A stretch of DNA of 64,000 nt from Neobacillus soli NBRC 102451 (GTDB taxonomy: Bacteria > Bacillota > Bacilli > Bacillales > Cytobacillaceae), in assembly GCF_001591665.1 (NCBI RefSeq), contig NZ_BCVI01000007.1:19013-83012 (forward strand). Direction: 5' to 3'. The position numbers and the translations under genes are program-made. Under the pieces are notes generated by a model. It was not told the DNA's origin. It saw nothing but the letters and a program-made list of their open reading frames with translations, and did no database searches. This document shows positions 33,954 to 41,686 of the stretch, in pieces; position 1 is the first letter of the stretch, and every line of letters starts with the position of its first letter.

Positions 33954-33986
33954 TTAAATTATCACCTGTCAAAGTCCTTTTTATGT

Positions 33987-34640
33987 TTAGTTTCCAGCTT
34001 TTGTCGATAGCAAATTTAATACAAGGTTTACTGCGATGGCATCGTCCAAATAACCAATCGGAAAAATGTAATCAGGAATCACATCGACCGAAGTAATAAA
34101 ATAAATCAATGCGCTCCCAATAATCGCGAGTTCAACCGGAGTACCTCTTTTTAAACGAAACCGATCAAACAAATCCTTCAAATGATTAATAAAAGGACCA
34201 ATGCTGCCAACTTTCATCAGTTTATCCCCAAAGCTCTTAAGAATGGTATCTTTCCCCTCTTCTGTCTGGGAATATTGTTGATAATTAGTTAATTGCTGTT
34301 CCACGCTTTCAATCGTGAATTTATTATTATATAAGTCAGAGGATTCGAGGATGTTTTGAATGCTGTCAATAGACGAATGAATATCAGAATGCTGGTTTTC
34401 CGGCCTCTGATCAATGGAATATCCCGCGGCTACAAACAGGTCTGCGACAGGAACATTAAGACAATCAGCAAATTTTTGTAAATGCTCTGGATTTGCTTTT
34501 CGTTTATTGTTTATGATCCGTGAGATGGTAGCGGTATCGATCTCAGTAAGTTCGCTAAGTTTCCTCATCGATAAGGATTGTTCCTTCAATAATTCTTTTA
34601 ATAGTGAACCGAGTTTGTTAGAATTTCGCATTTCAGACAT
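33987..34640 (-). CDS. XRE-type HTH protein fused to DUF1232 (YkvA-like)
   Basis: 217 aa. N-terminal Cro/C1-type helix-turn-helix (LSMRKLSELTEIDTATISRI, INNKRKANPEHLQKFADCL, residues about 24-70), a linker, and a C-terminal DUF1232 membrane-associated segment with the signature DVIPDYIFPIGYLDDAIAV (about 185-205). Such fusions suggest a membrane-tethered regulator. ATG 34640 used (AAAGGGAAG upstream). Sits just upstream of the LCP gene on the same strand, 33 nt gap, so perhaps co-transcribed. Confidence 0.85.
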   Translation of the reverse strand: MSEMRNSNKLGSLLKELLKEQSLSMRKLSELTEIDTATISRIINNKRKANPEHLQKFADCLNVPVADLFVAAGYSIDQRPENQHSDIHSSIDSIQNILESSDLYNNKFTIESVEQQLTNYQQYSQTEEGKDTILKSFGDKLMKVGSIGPFINHLKDLFDRFRLKRGTPVELAIIGSALIYFITSVDVIPDYIFPIGYLDDAIAVNLVLNLLSTKAGN

Positions 34641-34775
34641 ACCAAACTTCCCTTTCTGCAATGAAAATTTTACAGTTATACCAAATCAATATAACCATTC
34701 TAATATGAAAATCTATTAAACTAATAAAAACGAAGAGTATTCGGAAAGTTGTATCCTTGAGAAATATACCCCAAC

Positions 34776-34792
34776 GTTGACACTTTGTCAAC
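34776..34792. promoter_or_regulatory. 17-bp palindrome GTTGACA-N3-TGTCAAC
   Basis: Perfect 7-bp arms, 18 nt beyond the ytaF stop and upstream of the XRE-DUF1232 gene; either a short terminator stem for ytaF or an operator for the HTH gene. Confidence 0.45.
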
Positions 34793-34809
34793 AAAAGATC
34801 TTTATATTG

Positions 34810-35451
34810 TTAAAACTTAAAAAATGCTAAAATAGCAATCACTAATATGATAATGCCACTGATTATTGTTCCAAAGTCTCCAAGTGTATACGAGCCAATC
34901 CGTACTGCAGATAATTTGTCACCTAGCTTCACGCCTGCCCAAACACTGATAATACTACCTATTGCAGCAGTAAGAGAAATAGCTAACGGTGATAACCCAA
35001 GTAAGCCAGCACCTAATCCATTAGTAAGCGCATTTGCCGATAATGCTACCCCAAGAATCGCAGCCTCCCCCCAACCAATTTCACCAGAGTTATCAACATC
35101 GGCCTCCTCAGGATTCCTTAGTACCTCTTTTATGCTTGGAGATTGATGTGGAGTATTATCCGTGCTTACGGCCAATGTCCCTTTTTTACGAGGGGCACCC
35201 AATAGAATAACCCTAATTCCAATAATAAATAGGAAAAACGCTCCAATGATCACCGGGAACATTCCGGGAAGAATTTTTGACAGCCAAAGTCCAAACGAGA
35301 TCCCCGTGATACTCATTAGAAAACAAATCAACCCAATCAATAAATTGGCACCTAACCCCATTCGTATTTTTCTAATCCCATATGAAAGCCCTACTCCTAA
35401 ATTATCGATACTTGACGATACAGCGAACGCCAAAATGATTAGCCAAGACAA
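34810..35451 (-). CDS. ytaF: Sporulation membrane protein YtaF (MntP/LysE-like)
   Basis: 213 aa with six helices in two halves, each starting with the D-N-G motif (SSSIDNLGVGLSYGI and LSANALTNGLGAGLLG), as in MntP-type cation exporters. A cytoplasmic loop DNSGEIGWGEA lies between. YtaF is induced in sporulation in B. subtilis; the ion is unknown. The leader region 35452-35758 was examined for a yybP-ykoY manganese riboswitch and none was seen. Confidence 0.88.
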   Translation of the reverse strand: MSWLIILAFAVSSSIDNLGVGLSYGIRKIRMGLGANLLIGLICFLMSITGISFGLWLSKILPGMFPVIIGAFFLFIIGIRVILLGAPRKKGTLAVSTDNTPHQSPSIKEVLRNPEEADVDNSGEIGWGEAAILGVALSANALTNGLGAGLLGLSPLAISLTAAIGSIISVWAGVKLGDKLSAVRIGSYTLGDFGTIISGIIILVIAILAFFKF

Positions 35452-35549
35452 TGTAGATCACCCCTATTTTTTACATTGTATTGTTCAGATTGACAAAAAG
35501 TGCTATTTATTTTCAAACTGTTGATAAAAGGTCAACAGCTGCTAATATT

Positions 35550-35591
35550 CTAATGGTTGTTTACTGCACCTTTAGTGGTGACCATATTAGG
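35550..35591. other. Nested hairpin in the gap upstream of ytaF
   Basis: CTAATGGT ... ACCATATTAG outer arms enclose CACC-N6-GGTG. The 307-nt gap 35452-35758 also holds GTTGA-N7-TCAAC at 35519-35535. Confidence 0.4.
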
Positions 35592-35620
35592 GGTTAGTGG
35601 TATTTTTTGTTATACAAATA

Positions 35621-35646
35621 AAAGAACTCAGTCGCTTTGAACTGAG
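35621..35646 (-). terminator. Probable terminator of the 73-aa gene
   Basis: Minus strand CTCAGT-N8-ACTGAG followed by TTCTTTTATTTG. Confidence 0.55.
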
Positions 35647-35758
35647 CTATCCCAAATATCCACCATCATTATAAGACCGACAATCAAATCCATTAAACGA
35701 AACTGCGTCGGTCGGTTTTTTACGTTTATTTTTCAAGCCGTTTTAGGGATTGTTAATA

Positions 35759-35980
35759 TTATTCTTCCCTTTTACCTTGACTAACCACCTTAATTAATTC
35801 ACCAATCTTTTCATTTCTCTCTTGGTCTAATTTTAATTTTGCTTTCATGAACAAAATTACCTTAACAACGAAATAAATGCCAAAACCAGTAAGCACTAAA
35901 TATAAAATAATTGGTAAAAAAGTAAAAATAATTAAACCACCCTCTGAAGCAAACAATGATCCACCTAAGTTACTAAACAT
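35759..35980 (-). CDS. Small membrane protein, 73 aa
   Basis: One long or two short membrane helices (GGLIIFTFLPIILYLVLTGF and YFVVKVILFM) followed by a charged cytoplasmic helix (KLKLDQERNEKIGELIKVV). GGAGG precedes the ATG by 8 nt. The topology resembles small DUF4083-type Bacillus proteins. Function unknown. Confidence 0.7.
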   Translation of the reverse strand: MFSNLGGSLFASEGGLIIFTFLPIILYLVLTGFGIYFVVKVILFMKAKLKLDQERNEKIGELIKVVSQGKREE

Positions 35981-36140
35981 GTTAATTCCTCCAAATTGTT
36001 AAATATATCTATAGTATACATCTTCCTTAGGCAATCAGTTAATTGAATAATCGTTATCTACAAACCGGAATTACCATGTAGAATAAAATAGTATTTTGGA
36101 TTAATAGAATAAAAACATAACAATTGTGGAGGTTTGAGCC

Positions 36141-36221
36141 TTGAAAAAAGTAGTAATTACTATTTTAGTAATCCTCGTCATCTTAACCTTAATATACTTT
36201 CTTACGAGTACTTTGCCATAG
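36141..36221 (+). CDS. 26-aa single-helix membrane peptide
   Basis: TTG start with GGAGG 8 nt upstream (GTGGAGGTTTGAGCC). MKKVVITILVILVILTLIYF then LTSTLP: two Lys and then an unbroken hydrophobic helix. A bidirectional terminator follows 9 nt after the stop, so the whole transcript would be very short. Could be a regulatory membrane peptide or type-I-toxin-like; no antisense RNA gene was identified. Confidence 0.5.
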   Translation: MKKVVITILVILVILTLIYFLTSTLP

Positions 36222-36229
36222 TTGCGAAA

Positions 36230-36255
36230 AAGGACGCCTATTAGCAGACGTCCTT
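36230..36255. terminator. Bidirectional terminator
   Basis: AAGGACG / CGTCCTT with A/T runs on both sides; shared by the 26-aa gene and the transglutaminase-like gene. Confidence 0.7.
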
Positions 36256-36332
36256 AAAAATATATCAATAGAAAACAGCAGTTTCTGTTAAGATTGGCAT
36301 TCCACGACATGAGGGATAAATGACAAGTCAAG

Positions 36333-37334
36333 TTACCAAGGGTACTCCCCTTCCTTATGTTTATCTGTTTTGGAAAAATAAGCGGGCTGGTAGCTGCGGA
36401 CAAATTTACGGGTGTTAGCGTTGATATATCCTGAACCAAAGGTCGGGTCTTCTGACCGCCACACCCCATTTAACATGATTTCATTCCAGGCATGATTTTC
36501 CCCGTACGCCACTTTTGCTTTAATTCCGACCGCACGGTGCAGGGCAGCACTTAAATGAGCATAGCCTGTACACAGCACATTGCGAGTTTGATAGGTTTGA
36601 ACGGCAGAATACGTAGGCGGATTGGCAGCATTAACCAACGGGGCGTTGTAGGCAATATTCTTTGCCACCCACTCGAAAATAGCCCGCGATTTGTCTGTAT
36701 CCGTTTGTTTTCCATTGGTTATATTTTGGGCAAGCGCCGTAATAGCAGGGTCATTGCTTTGAATCATAAAACTTGGCAATAAAAAAGGGTCGCCGTCAGT
36801 TAAATGATATTTGGCATAGCCTAAGACCTTATCAGGATCATCCGCTATTCCCTTGTAATATTCATCCACATTAATAATAACGTCTCCCACACTATAATGA
36901 AGTGGATATTCATAATCTATTTTTCCATTGGTAAAAGGAACCTTGATCGTTGCCTTCTTATCGGCGCGCGCTTCTTGAATATATAAAATCACTCCATCAG
37001 CCTTGTTGAATTCTCCATAGGGGGTTGCTTTTCCTGTTATGACTAACTTCCCGTTTACAACCGTGACCTGATAGGTTTGGATTTTCGTTGGTTGATAGTT
37101 TCCAACCGTCGAAGCCGGTACGGAAGGCTCAATTTTTTGTTCAGTTGCTGTTGGTTGATTCGTTTCCGGTTGTGAAGGAATAATTACTTCCTGGTTTGGC
37201 TGCTCCGTTAATTGGGAATTTTCTAAGTTCAAGTTCAGTAAACTTTTTATTTGTGCTATTGAAGGGAGCATGTCTTTTTGCGATAGGTAGAATAGTGCAT
37301 ATACACCAATTAAGAGAACAATAAGTTTCTTCAA
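36333..37334 (-). CDS. Transglutaminase-like domain protein, membrane-anchored
   Basis: 333 aa. N-terminal uncleaved signal/anchor (residues 3-18), Pro/Gln/Thr-rich linker (about 40-80), a beta-sandwich region, and a transglutaminase core with Cys in TRNVLCTGYAHLSAALHRAVGI, His in YGENHAWNEI and Asp in SEDPTFGSG. Catalytic residues are all present. It likely acts as a thiol protease or cross-linker on the outer face of the membrane. ATG 37334 has GGAGGTGG upstream. Monocistronic. Confidence 0.85.
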   Translation of the reverse strand: MKKLIVLLIGVYALFYLSQKDMLPSIAQIKSLLNLNLENSQLTEQPNQEVIIPSQPETNQPTATEQKIEPSVPASTVGNYQPTKIQTYQVTVVNGKLVITGKATPYGEFNKADGVILYIQEARADKKATIKVPFTNGKIDYEYPLHYSVGDVIINVDEYYKGIADDPDKVLGYAKYHLTDGDPFLLPSFMIQSNDPAITALAQNITNGKQTDTDKSRAIFEWVAKNIAYNAPLVNAANPPTYSAVQTYQTRNVLCTGYAHLSAALHRAVGIKAKVAYGENHAWNEIMLNGVWRSEDPTFGSGYINANTRKFVRSYQPAYFSKTDKHKEGEYPW

Positions 37335-37459
37335 GACGGACCACCTCCACTTTCTTATTAATACTTTAGACTATTAAAATAGGAGACTCAACTAAAATGC
37401 ACGGGTTAATTATCATAACGATTCATTTATTATGCCAACGAAAACAACCAAACACAAAA

Positions 37460-37483
37460 AACCGTTTCAGAAATGAAACAGTT
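37460..37483 (-). terminator. Terminator of the 67-aa gene
   Basis: GTTTCA-GAAA-TGAAAC core extended to AACC/AGTT; minus strand tail GTTTTTTG. Confidence 0.7.
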
Positions 37484-37538
37484 AAAAGGTTAGTATATAT
37501 GGGCTGCAACAAATGTCCGAATGGTTCAATACCCGAAA

Positions 37539-37742
37539 TTATTTATTACATGACAAAGACCAATTAAATCCAAAAAAGTCCTTACTTACTTTGGGAAAGC
37601 CGTTTGCTTCGTAACAGGCATTTGATGAATCCATAATGGCAAAGTGTGTTGTTAACGAGGTATAACCAACGATAAAAAATAGTGTAACGAAAAAGGTAAC
37701 GATTACGCTTGCTAACGTAAATGAATTGGACCTTTGCTTCAT
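37539..37742 (-). CDS. Small membrane protein, 67 aa
   Basis: One membrane helix (residues 10-30, LASVIVTFFVTLFFIVGYTS) then an exported or cytoplasmic part with two cysteines (SNACYEANGF, SLSCNK). ATG 37742 has GGGAGTG 5 nt upstream. Looks like a small inner-membrane protein with an outside Cys pair. No family recognised. Confidence 0.65.
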   Translation of the reverse strand: MKQRSNSFTLASVIVTFFVTLFFIVGYTSLTTHFAIMDSSNACYEANGFPKVSKDFFGFNWSLSCNK

Positions 37743-38014
37743 TTTTTCACTCCCAATCAATGACTTAATGATAATCTGCCTCGTTGTTTTTTGTTTATTT
37801 TAACATAAACATCACATGATTTCTTCAAGAGGACTTCAAAATGATCCAAATTTTTAATTAATACTCACTTTTATACATTAATTCCTTTCTCCTAGGACGC
37901 TTATAGTTCTAAGTTAACCTAACTAATTGATAGCATTATTTTATACATCTTCGATTGTATTTTCTTTTGGTATAATATTCTTTAAGAATGGCAAAAAAAT
38001 TTAGAGGTGGCAGC

Positions 38015-39967
38015 ATGAAGAAAACGATTGGCATGTTTGCCCATGTGGATGCCGGCAAAACCACATTGGCGGAACAACTGCTTTTCCATACGAAAACGAT
38101 TAAGCAAAGGGGCCGTGTCGACCATCAGGATACCTTTCTCGATACGCATGACATTGAAAAACAAAGAGGCATTACCGTATTTGCCGACCAAGCGCAGTTA
38201 TCTTTTAACAATTCCAATTATTATTTAATCGATACCCCGGGGCATGTCGACTTTTCTCCAGAAATGGAACGGGCAATTCAAGTGATGGATTACGCGATTA
38301 TCATCATAAGTGCTGTTGAAGGGATTGAAGGACATACCGAAACCGTTTGGAGGCTCCTCCAACAACATCATGTCCCCGCCTTTTTCTTTATCAACAAAAT
38401 CGATCGGACCGGTGCTGATACAGGTAAAGTCGTGGACGAAATCAGAGGCAATTTAACATCAGATGTTTTTGATATGACCAATACGCTAGAGAAGGGCGAA
38501 ATGAGCGAAGAACTTATCGAATTTATTGCAGAGCGGGACGAATCCGTTTTGGAAAAATACATAGATACTGGTTATGAACCTGGGCTTTGGTTAGAAACGT
38601 TGAAAAAGCTGGTAAGGGAAAAACAAATTTTTCTTTCAGTAAGTGGCTCAGCATTACAAGATATTGGTGTCGGCAGCTTTTTGGAAAAAATAGACCTGTT
38701 AACGACGACGGACTATGTAAGTGAAGGCACTTTTTCTGGCCGCGTTTATAAAATTCGCTATGATGAAAAAGGGACGAGAATTACTTTTATCAAAGCTCAA
38801 AGCGGGACATTAAAGGTACGCGAAGAAATTAGTTACGGCGAGGATGAAAACAGCTTATCCGAAAAAATCACCCAAATCCGTTTATATAACGGCACTAAAT
38901 TTAAACTGGTTGATCAAGCAGGATCTGGTGATATTTTTGCTGTTACAGGATTGTCCTCCGCTTCAGCTGGTGATGGCTTAGGAACATTAAAGGAAAAGGC
39001 CGCCTACGAAATGGTCTCGGCACTAAAGTCCAGAGTGATTTTTGATTCATCCATGAATGTAAAAGAAGTCTTACGATATTTTAAAATGCTGGACGCCGAA
39101 GATCCCTCTTTAAATGTAACCTGGGAAGAACGATCACAGGAGATTCATATTCATGTCATGGGAATCATCCAGCTTGAAGTTCTCAAACAAATCGTAAAGG
39201 ACCGCTTTCATTTTGATATCTCATTTGCTGAACCGGAAATTCTTTATAAAGAAACCCTTGATACGGATGTAATTGGTTATGGTCATTTTGAACCGTTAGG
39301 GCATTACGCGGAGATTCATCTAAAGTTAGAGCCAGCCCCTAGAAATAGCGGTATTACTTTTGAGAGTGTCTGCCATACGGATCACCTATCGATCGGAACG
39401 CAGAACGTAATCCGAACCCACCTTTTTGAGAGGAATCATCATGGGATACTAACAGGCTCCCCTATTACGGATATGAAAATCACGTTAATAACAGGACGGG
39501 CCCATATTAAACATACCTCTGGCGGCGATTTTAGAGAGGCCTCCTACCGTGCATTACGGCAGGGCTTAGAAAAAGCTGCTAACATCGTGCTTGAACCGTT
39601 CTATGATTTTAAGATCAAGATGGATTTGGACTATATGGGAAAAGTGCTGACAGATATCCAAAATGCGCACGGCAGCTTCGATGCGCCAATTACGGAAGGA
39701 AATAAAGTCATTTTAACCGGTAAAGTCCCAGTGGCAACCTTCATGAACTATGGTCCTGAATTCGCCTCGATCACACAAGGAAAAGGCATCTTAAATCTCA
39801 TAGTCGGTGGCTATTATCCGTGTCATAATCAAGTCCAGGTCGTTGAAAGGATTCAATACAATAAAGCTGCTGATCCGGAATATACCTCATCTTCGATCTT
39901 CTGTTCGAAAGGACTGGGCTACTCTGTTCCATGGGATCTGGTGGAAGCGGAAATGCATTGTAAATAA
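38015..39967 (+). CDS. TetM/TetO-type ribosomal protection GTPase, divergent
   Basis: 650 aa with EF-G-like layout. GTPase motifs: AHVDAGKTT (G1), RGITV (G2), DTPGH (G3), NKID (G4). C-terminal domains III-V follow TetM. In domain IV the residues HTSGGDF stand where TetM has its SPVSTPADF loop that enters the tetracycline site, and the C-terminus PWDLVEAEMHCK differs. It may confer low-level protection or be an intrinsic ribosome factor. ATG 38015 (AGAGGTGGCAGC upstream) fits family length better than the frame start at 37988. No mobile genes flank it. Confidence 0.85.
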   Translation: MKKTIGMFAHVDAGKTTLAEQLLFHTKTIKQRGRVDHQDTFLDTHDIEKQRGITVFADQAQLSFNNSNYYLIDTPGHVDFSPEMERAIQVMDYAIIIISAVEGIEGHTETVWRLLQQHHVPAFFFINKIDRTGADTGKVVDEIRGNLTSDVFDMTNTLEKGEMSEELIEFIAERDESVLEKYIDTGYEPGLWLETLKKLVREKQIFLSVSGSALQDIGVGSFLEKIDLLTTTDYVSEGTFSGRVYKIRYDEKGTRITFIKAQSGTLKVREEISYGEDENSLSEKITQIRLYNGTKFKLVDQAGSGDIFAVTGLSSASAGDGLGTLKEKAAYEMVSALKSRVIFDSSMNVKEVLRYFKMLDAEDPSLNVTWEERSQEIHIHVMGIIQLEVLKQIVKDRFHFDISFAEPEILYKETLDTDVIGYGHFEPLGHYAEIHLKLEPAPRNSGITFESVCHTDHLSIGTQNVIRTHLFERNHHGILTGSPITDMKITLITGRAHIKHTSGGDFREASYRALRQGLEKAANIVLEPFYDFKIKMDLDYMGKVLTDIQNAHGSFDAPITEGNKVILTGKVPVATFMNYGPEFASITQGKGILNLIVGGYYPCHNQVQVVERIQYNKAADPEYTSSSIFCSKGLGYSVPWDLVEAEMHCK

Positions 39968-39970
39968 GAA

Positions 39971-39985
39971 TGGTGTCAGGCACCA
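39971..39985 (-). repeat. Dispersed TGGTGCCTGACACCA element, inverted
   Basis: TGGTGTCAGGCACCA just after the TetM-like stop and 23 nt before the 52-bp array. Confidence 0.85.
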
Positions 39986-40008
39986 ACTTAAAGCTGAACA
40001 TCTTTTCA

Positions 40009-40241
40009 GTCAATGAAATGCCCTTTCATTTACCGTGGAGGTCCAATTTTTCTCTTTTCGGTAAATGAAAGGCTCTTCCATTTACAATGGTGGCCCATTA
40101 TTTATCTTTTGGGTCAATGAAACCAACTTCCATTTACCATGGAGACTCTATTTTACTCTTTTCGGTCAATGAAAGGCTCTTCCATTTACCATGGAGGCCC
40201 ATTATTTCTCTTTTGGGTCAATGAAACATTTTCATTGACCG
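40009..40241. repeat. Array 1: four-plus units of a 52-bp hairpin repeat
   Basis: CATTTAC-type unit starts at 40027, 40079, 40131 and 40183 (exactly 52 bp apart), with a partial arm before and a final arm CATTGACC at 40233. Each unit has two inverted arms GGT(A/C)AATGAA / TTCATTTACC 7 nt apart and a 25-nt spacer. The last pair GGTCAATG / CATTGACC is perfect. Lies between convergent genes. No ORF crosses it plausibly. Confidence 0.9.
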
Positions 40242-40295
40242 TTTTAATATGTTTCACCCATTTGTTTCATAAAATATTAAAATGGATAAAAGAGA

Positions 40296-40949
40296 CTAGA
40301 CCACCTTATTTTCCTTATAGTCCCTTCTATTCCGAACAAAAATGAGAGTAAAGAGCTGTCTAGAGATGAGATGCACAAATGCCCCAATCGGAACGGCATA
40401 TAAATCCAGCCAAAATCCTTCCTGGTACTGTTCCGGATTTTCAACTAGCGAAAATGTCTGGATTCCACCAAAAAGCAGAGATGGAACTAAAAAGAAAAGC
40501 CATGGATTTGAAAGCCATTTCGATTTAAATTGATCATTAATGGCTTCAAAGATAACCTCGGCAGCACCCACAATAAATGCTACTATAAAGAAACCCATAA
40601 TCACACTATCCATAGGTAAAGCATTTACGAACTCAGGATGATAATATTCCGTTACCGAATAAGAAACAAGGCATAAAAAAGCGGTGACAAAAACTACATT
40701 CCACAAATATCGAACCACTTTGTAAAAAGGGAATATTGCTTTTTTCATTTCCCAATTCAAATTTTTTTCATTACCAAACGATTCCATTGCCTGAAGAATC
40801 GCTTCATCCTTTGTATTCCCCTTTACCATCAGGTCGTTGACATGTTCATGAAAGTGAGCATAAAGCTCTTCTTCAAAATCTGCTTTTTCATCATCGTTCA
40901 TGGGCAAATCAGAGACGATTTCTTTTATATAGCGTTCAATTTCTTTCAT
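40296..40949 (-). CDS. HAAS/DUF1700-type membrane protein, partner of PadR
   Basis: 217 aa. The N-terminal 75 residues form the helical 'permease prefix'/HAAS signalling domain (DDEKADFEEELYAHFHEHV, GNTKDEAILQAMESFGNE), followed by four membrane helices. Such proteins are regularly paired with PadR regulators, as here: its ATG overlaps the PadR stop by 4 nt (ATGA). Likely a membrane-stress or envelope signal component; mechanism unknown. Confidence 0.85.
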   Translation of the reverse strand: MKEIERYIKEIVSDLPMNDDEKADFEEELYAHFHEHVNDLMVKGNTKDEAILQAMESFGNEKNLNWEMKKAIFPFYKVVRYLWNVVFVTAFLCLVSYSVTEYYHPEFVNALPMDSVIMGFFIVAFIVGAAEVIFEAINDQFKSKWLSNPWLFFLVPSLLFGGIQTFSLVENPEQYQEGFWLDLYAVPIGAFVHLISRQLFTLIFVRNRRDYKENKVV

Positions 40950-41272
40950 GAAAAACCCTCCAATGTCTTGTCAATTAACTGATTGATTTGTTTCCAGTTA
41001 TTCAATTTTTCTGTAAGAATCTTGCGCCCATCTTCAGTAATGGAATAATATTTCCTTCTGTTCCCATCCAGCTCTTGACTCCAGTACGATGTAACACAGC
41101 CTTTATTTTTTAACCTTTTTAACGCCGGATACAGCGTTCCCTCGTTCATATGGTAGGCTTCATCGCTCAACACGCGTAATTTCTTCGTCATTTCATAACC
41201 ATAACAATCTACTTCCACCAATAAGGAAAGTAATAAGATCTCAATACTGCCTTTTAGCAACTCTCTATCCAT
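40946..41272 (-). CDS. PadR family transcriptional regulator
   Basis: 108 aa from ATG 41272 (GGAGGG 6 nt upstream): MDRELLKGSIEILLLSLLVE, winged helix with GYEMTKKLRVLSDEAYHMNEG, LYPALKRLKNKGCV, then a wing NRRKYYSITEDGRK. PadR-s1 subfamily size. It would autoregulate the two-gene operon through the operators just upstream. The extension to 41329 would read through the promoter. Confidence 0.92.
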   Translation of the reverse strand: MDRELLKGSIEILLLSLLVEVDCYGYEMTKKLRVLSDEAYHMNEGTLYPALKRLKNKGCVTSYWSQELDGNRRKYYSITEDGRKILTEKLNNWKQINQLIDKTLEGFS

Positions 41273-41299
41273 ATCGTACCCTCCAAATATTACTAGTAA

Positions 41300-41331
41300 C
41301 ATTGTATAACAATGCACATCGTATAACAATG
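41300..41331 (-). promoter_or_regulatory. padR operon promoter with two overlapping palindromic operators
   Basis: CATTGTATAACAATG (41300-41314) and CATCGTATAACAATG (41317-41331) are 15-bp near-palindromes 17 bp apart. On the minus strand -35 TTGTTA (41329-41324) and -10 TACAAT (41306-41301) with a 17-nt spacer lie inside them, so binding would block RNA polymerase. Confidence 0.75.
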
Positions 41332-41586
41332 TATAATTGTAAAAAAACTTTGAAAGAATTCAATGATATTAAAAAGCAGTGTGATTTTCCTCTCATTCAA
41401 AAATGTTTCCATCCGCCCTTTGGCGCAGTTTATGTAAATCTACTATTAAAAGGGATTCTTTTTACGTTAATAATGCCCTCTTTACTTAGTTTTTCATTGA
41501 CTCGATTCAAGCGCCTGTAGCATGTTCTGATTAGGTCTGCGATTTCTGTAAGGTTTGATGTTGTAGTACAGTTTCTATATAACAAA
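41332..41586. other. Gap between padR promoter and TerC terminator
   Basis: About 255 nt, AT-rich; no gene with a ribosome site and no clear repeat seen. Confidence 0.5.
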
Positions 41587-41587
41587 A

Positions 41588-41619
41588 AAATGACTATAAA
41601 ATTAATTTAATAGTCATTT
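41588..41619 (-). terminator. Terminator of the TerC gene
   Basis: AAATGACTA / TAGTCATTT 9-bp stem with TTTTTTT-rich tail on the minus strand. Confidence 0.75.
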
Positions 41620-41686
41620 ACATTTTTTTGTTTGTGAAACGTAACGGAAGCCGTTAACATTTTTGACCTTTGGCTTTTTAAAGATT

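Noticed and set aside
35452..35758. yybP-ykoY manganese riboswitch before ytaF
   Set aside because: The conserved internal-loop sequences are not present; only simple hairpins were seen.
40009..40241. CRISPR array
   Set aside because: The 25-nt segments between the inverted arms are conserved between units instead of unique, and no cas genes are present; tandem hairpin repeats fit better.
38015..40241. Mobile resistance island around the TetM-like gene
   Set aside because: No integrase, transposase, direct-repeat boundaries or leader-peptide attenuator like that of tet(M) on Tn916 elements was found.
41302..41520. 72-codon plus-strand frame next to padR
   Set aside because: Starts inside the padR promoter without a ribosome site; composition is not protein-like.
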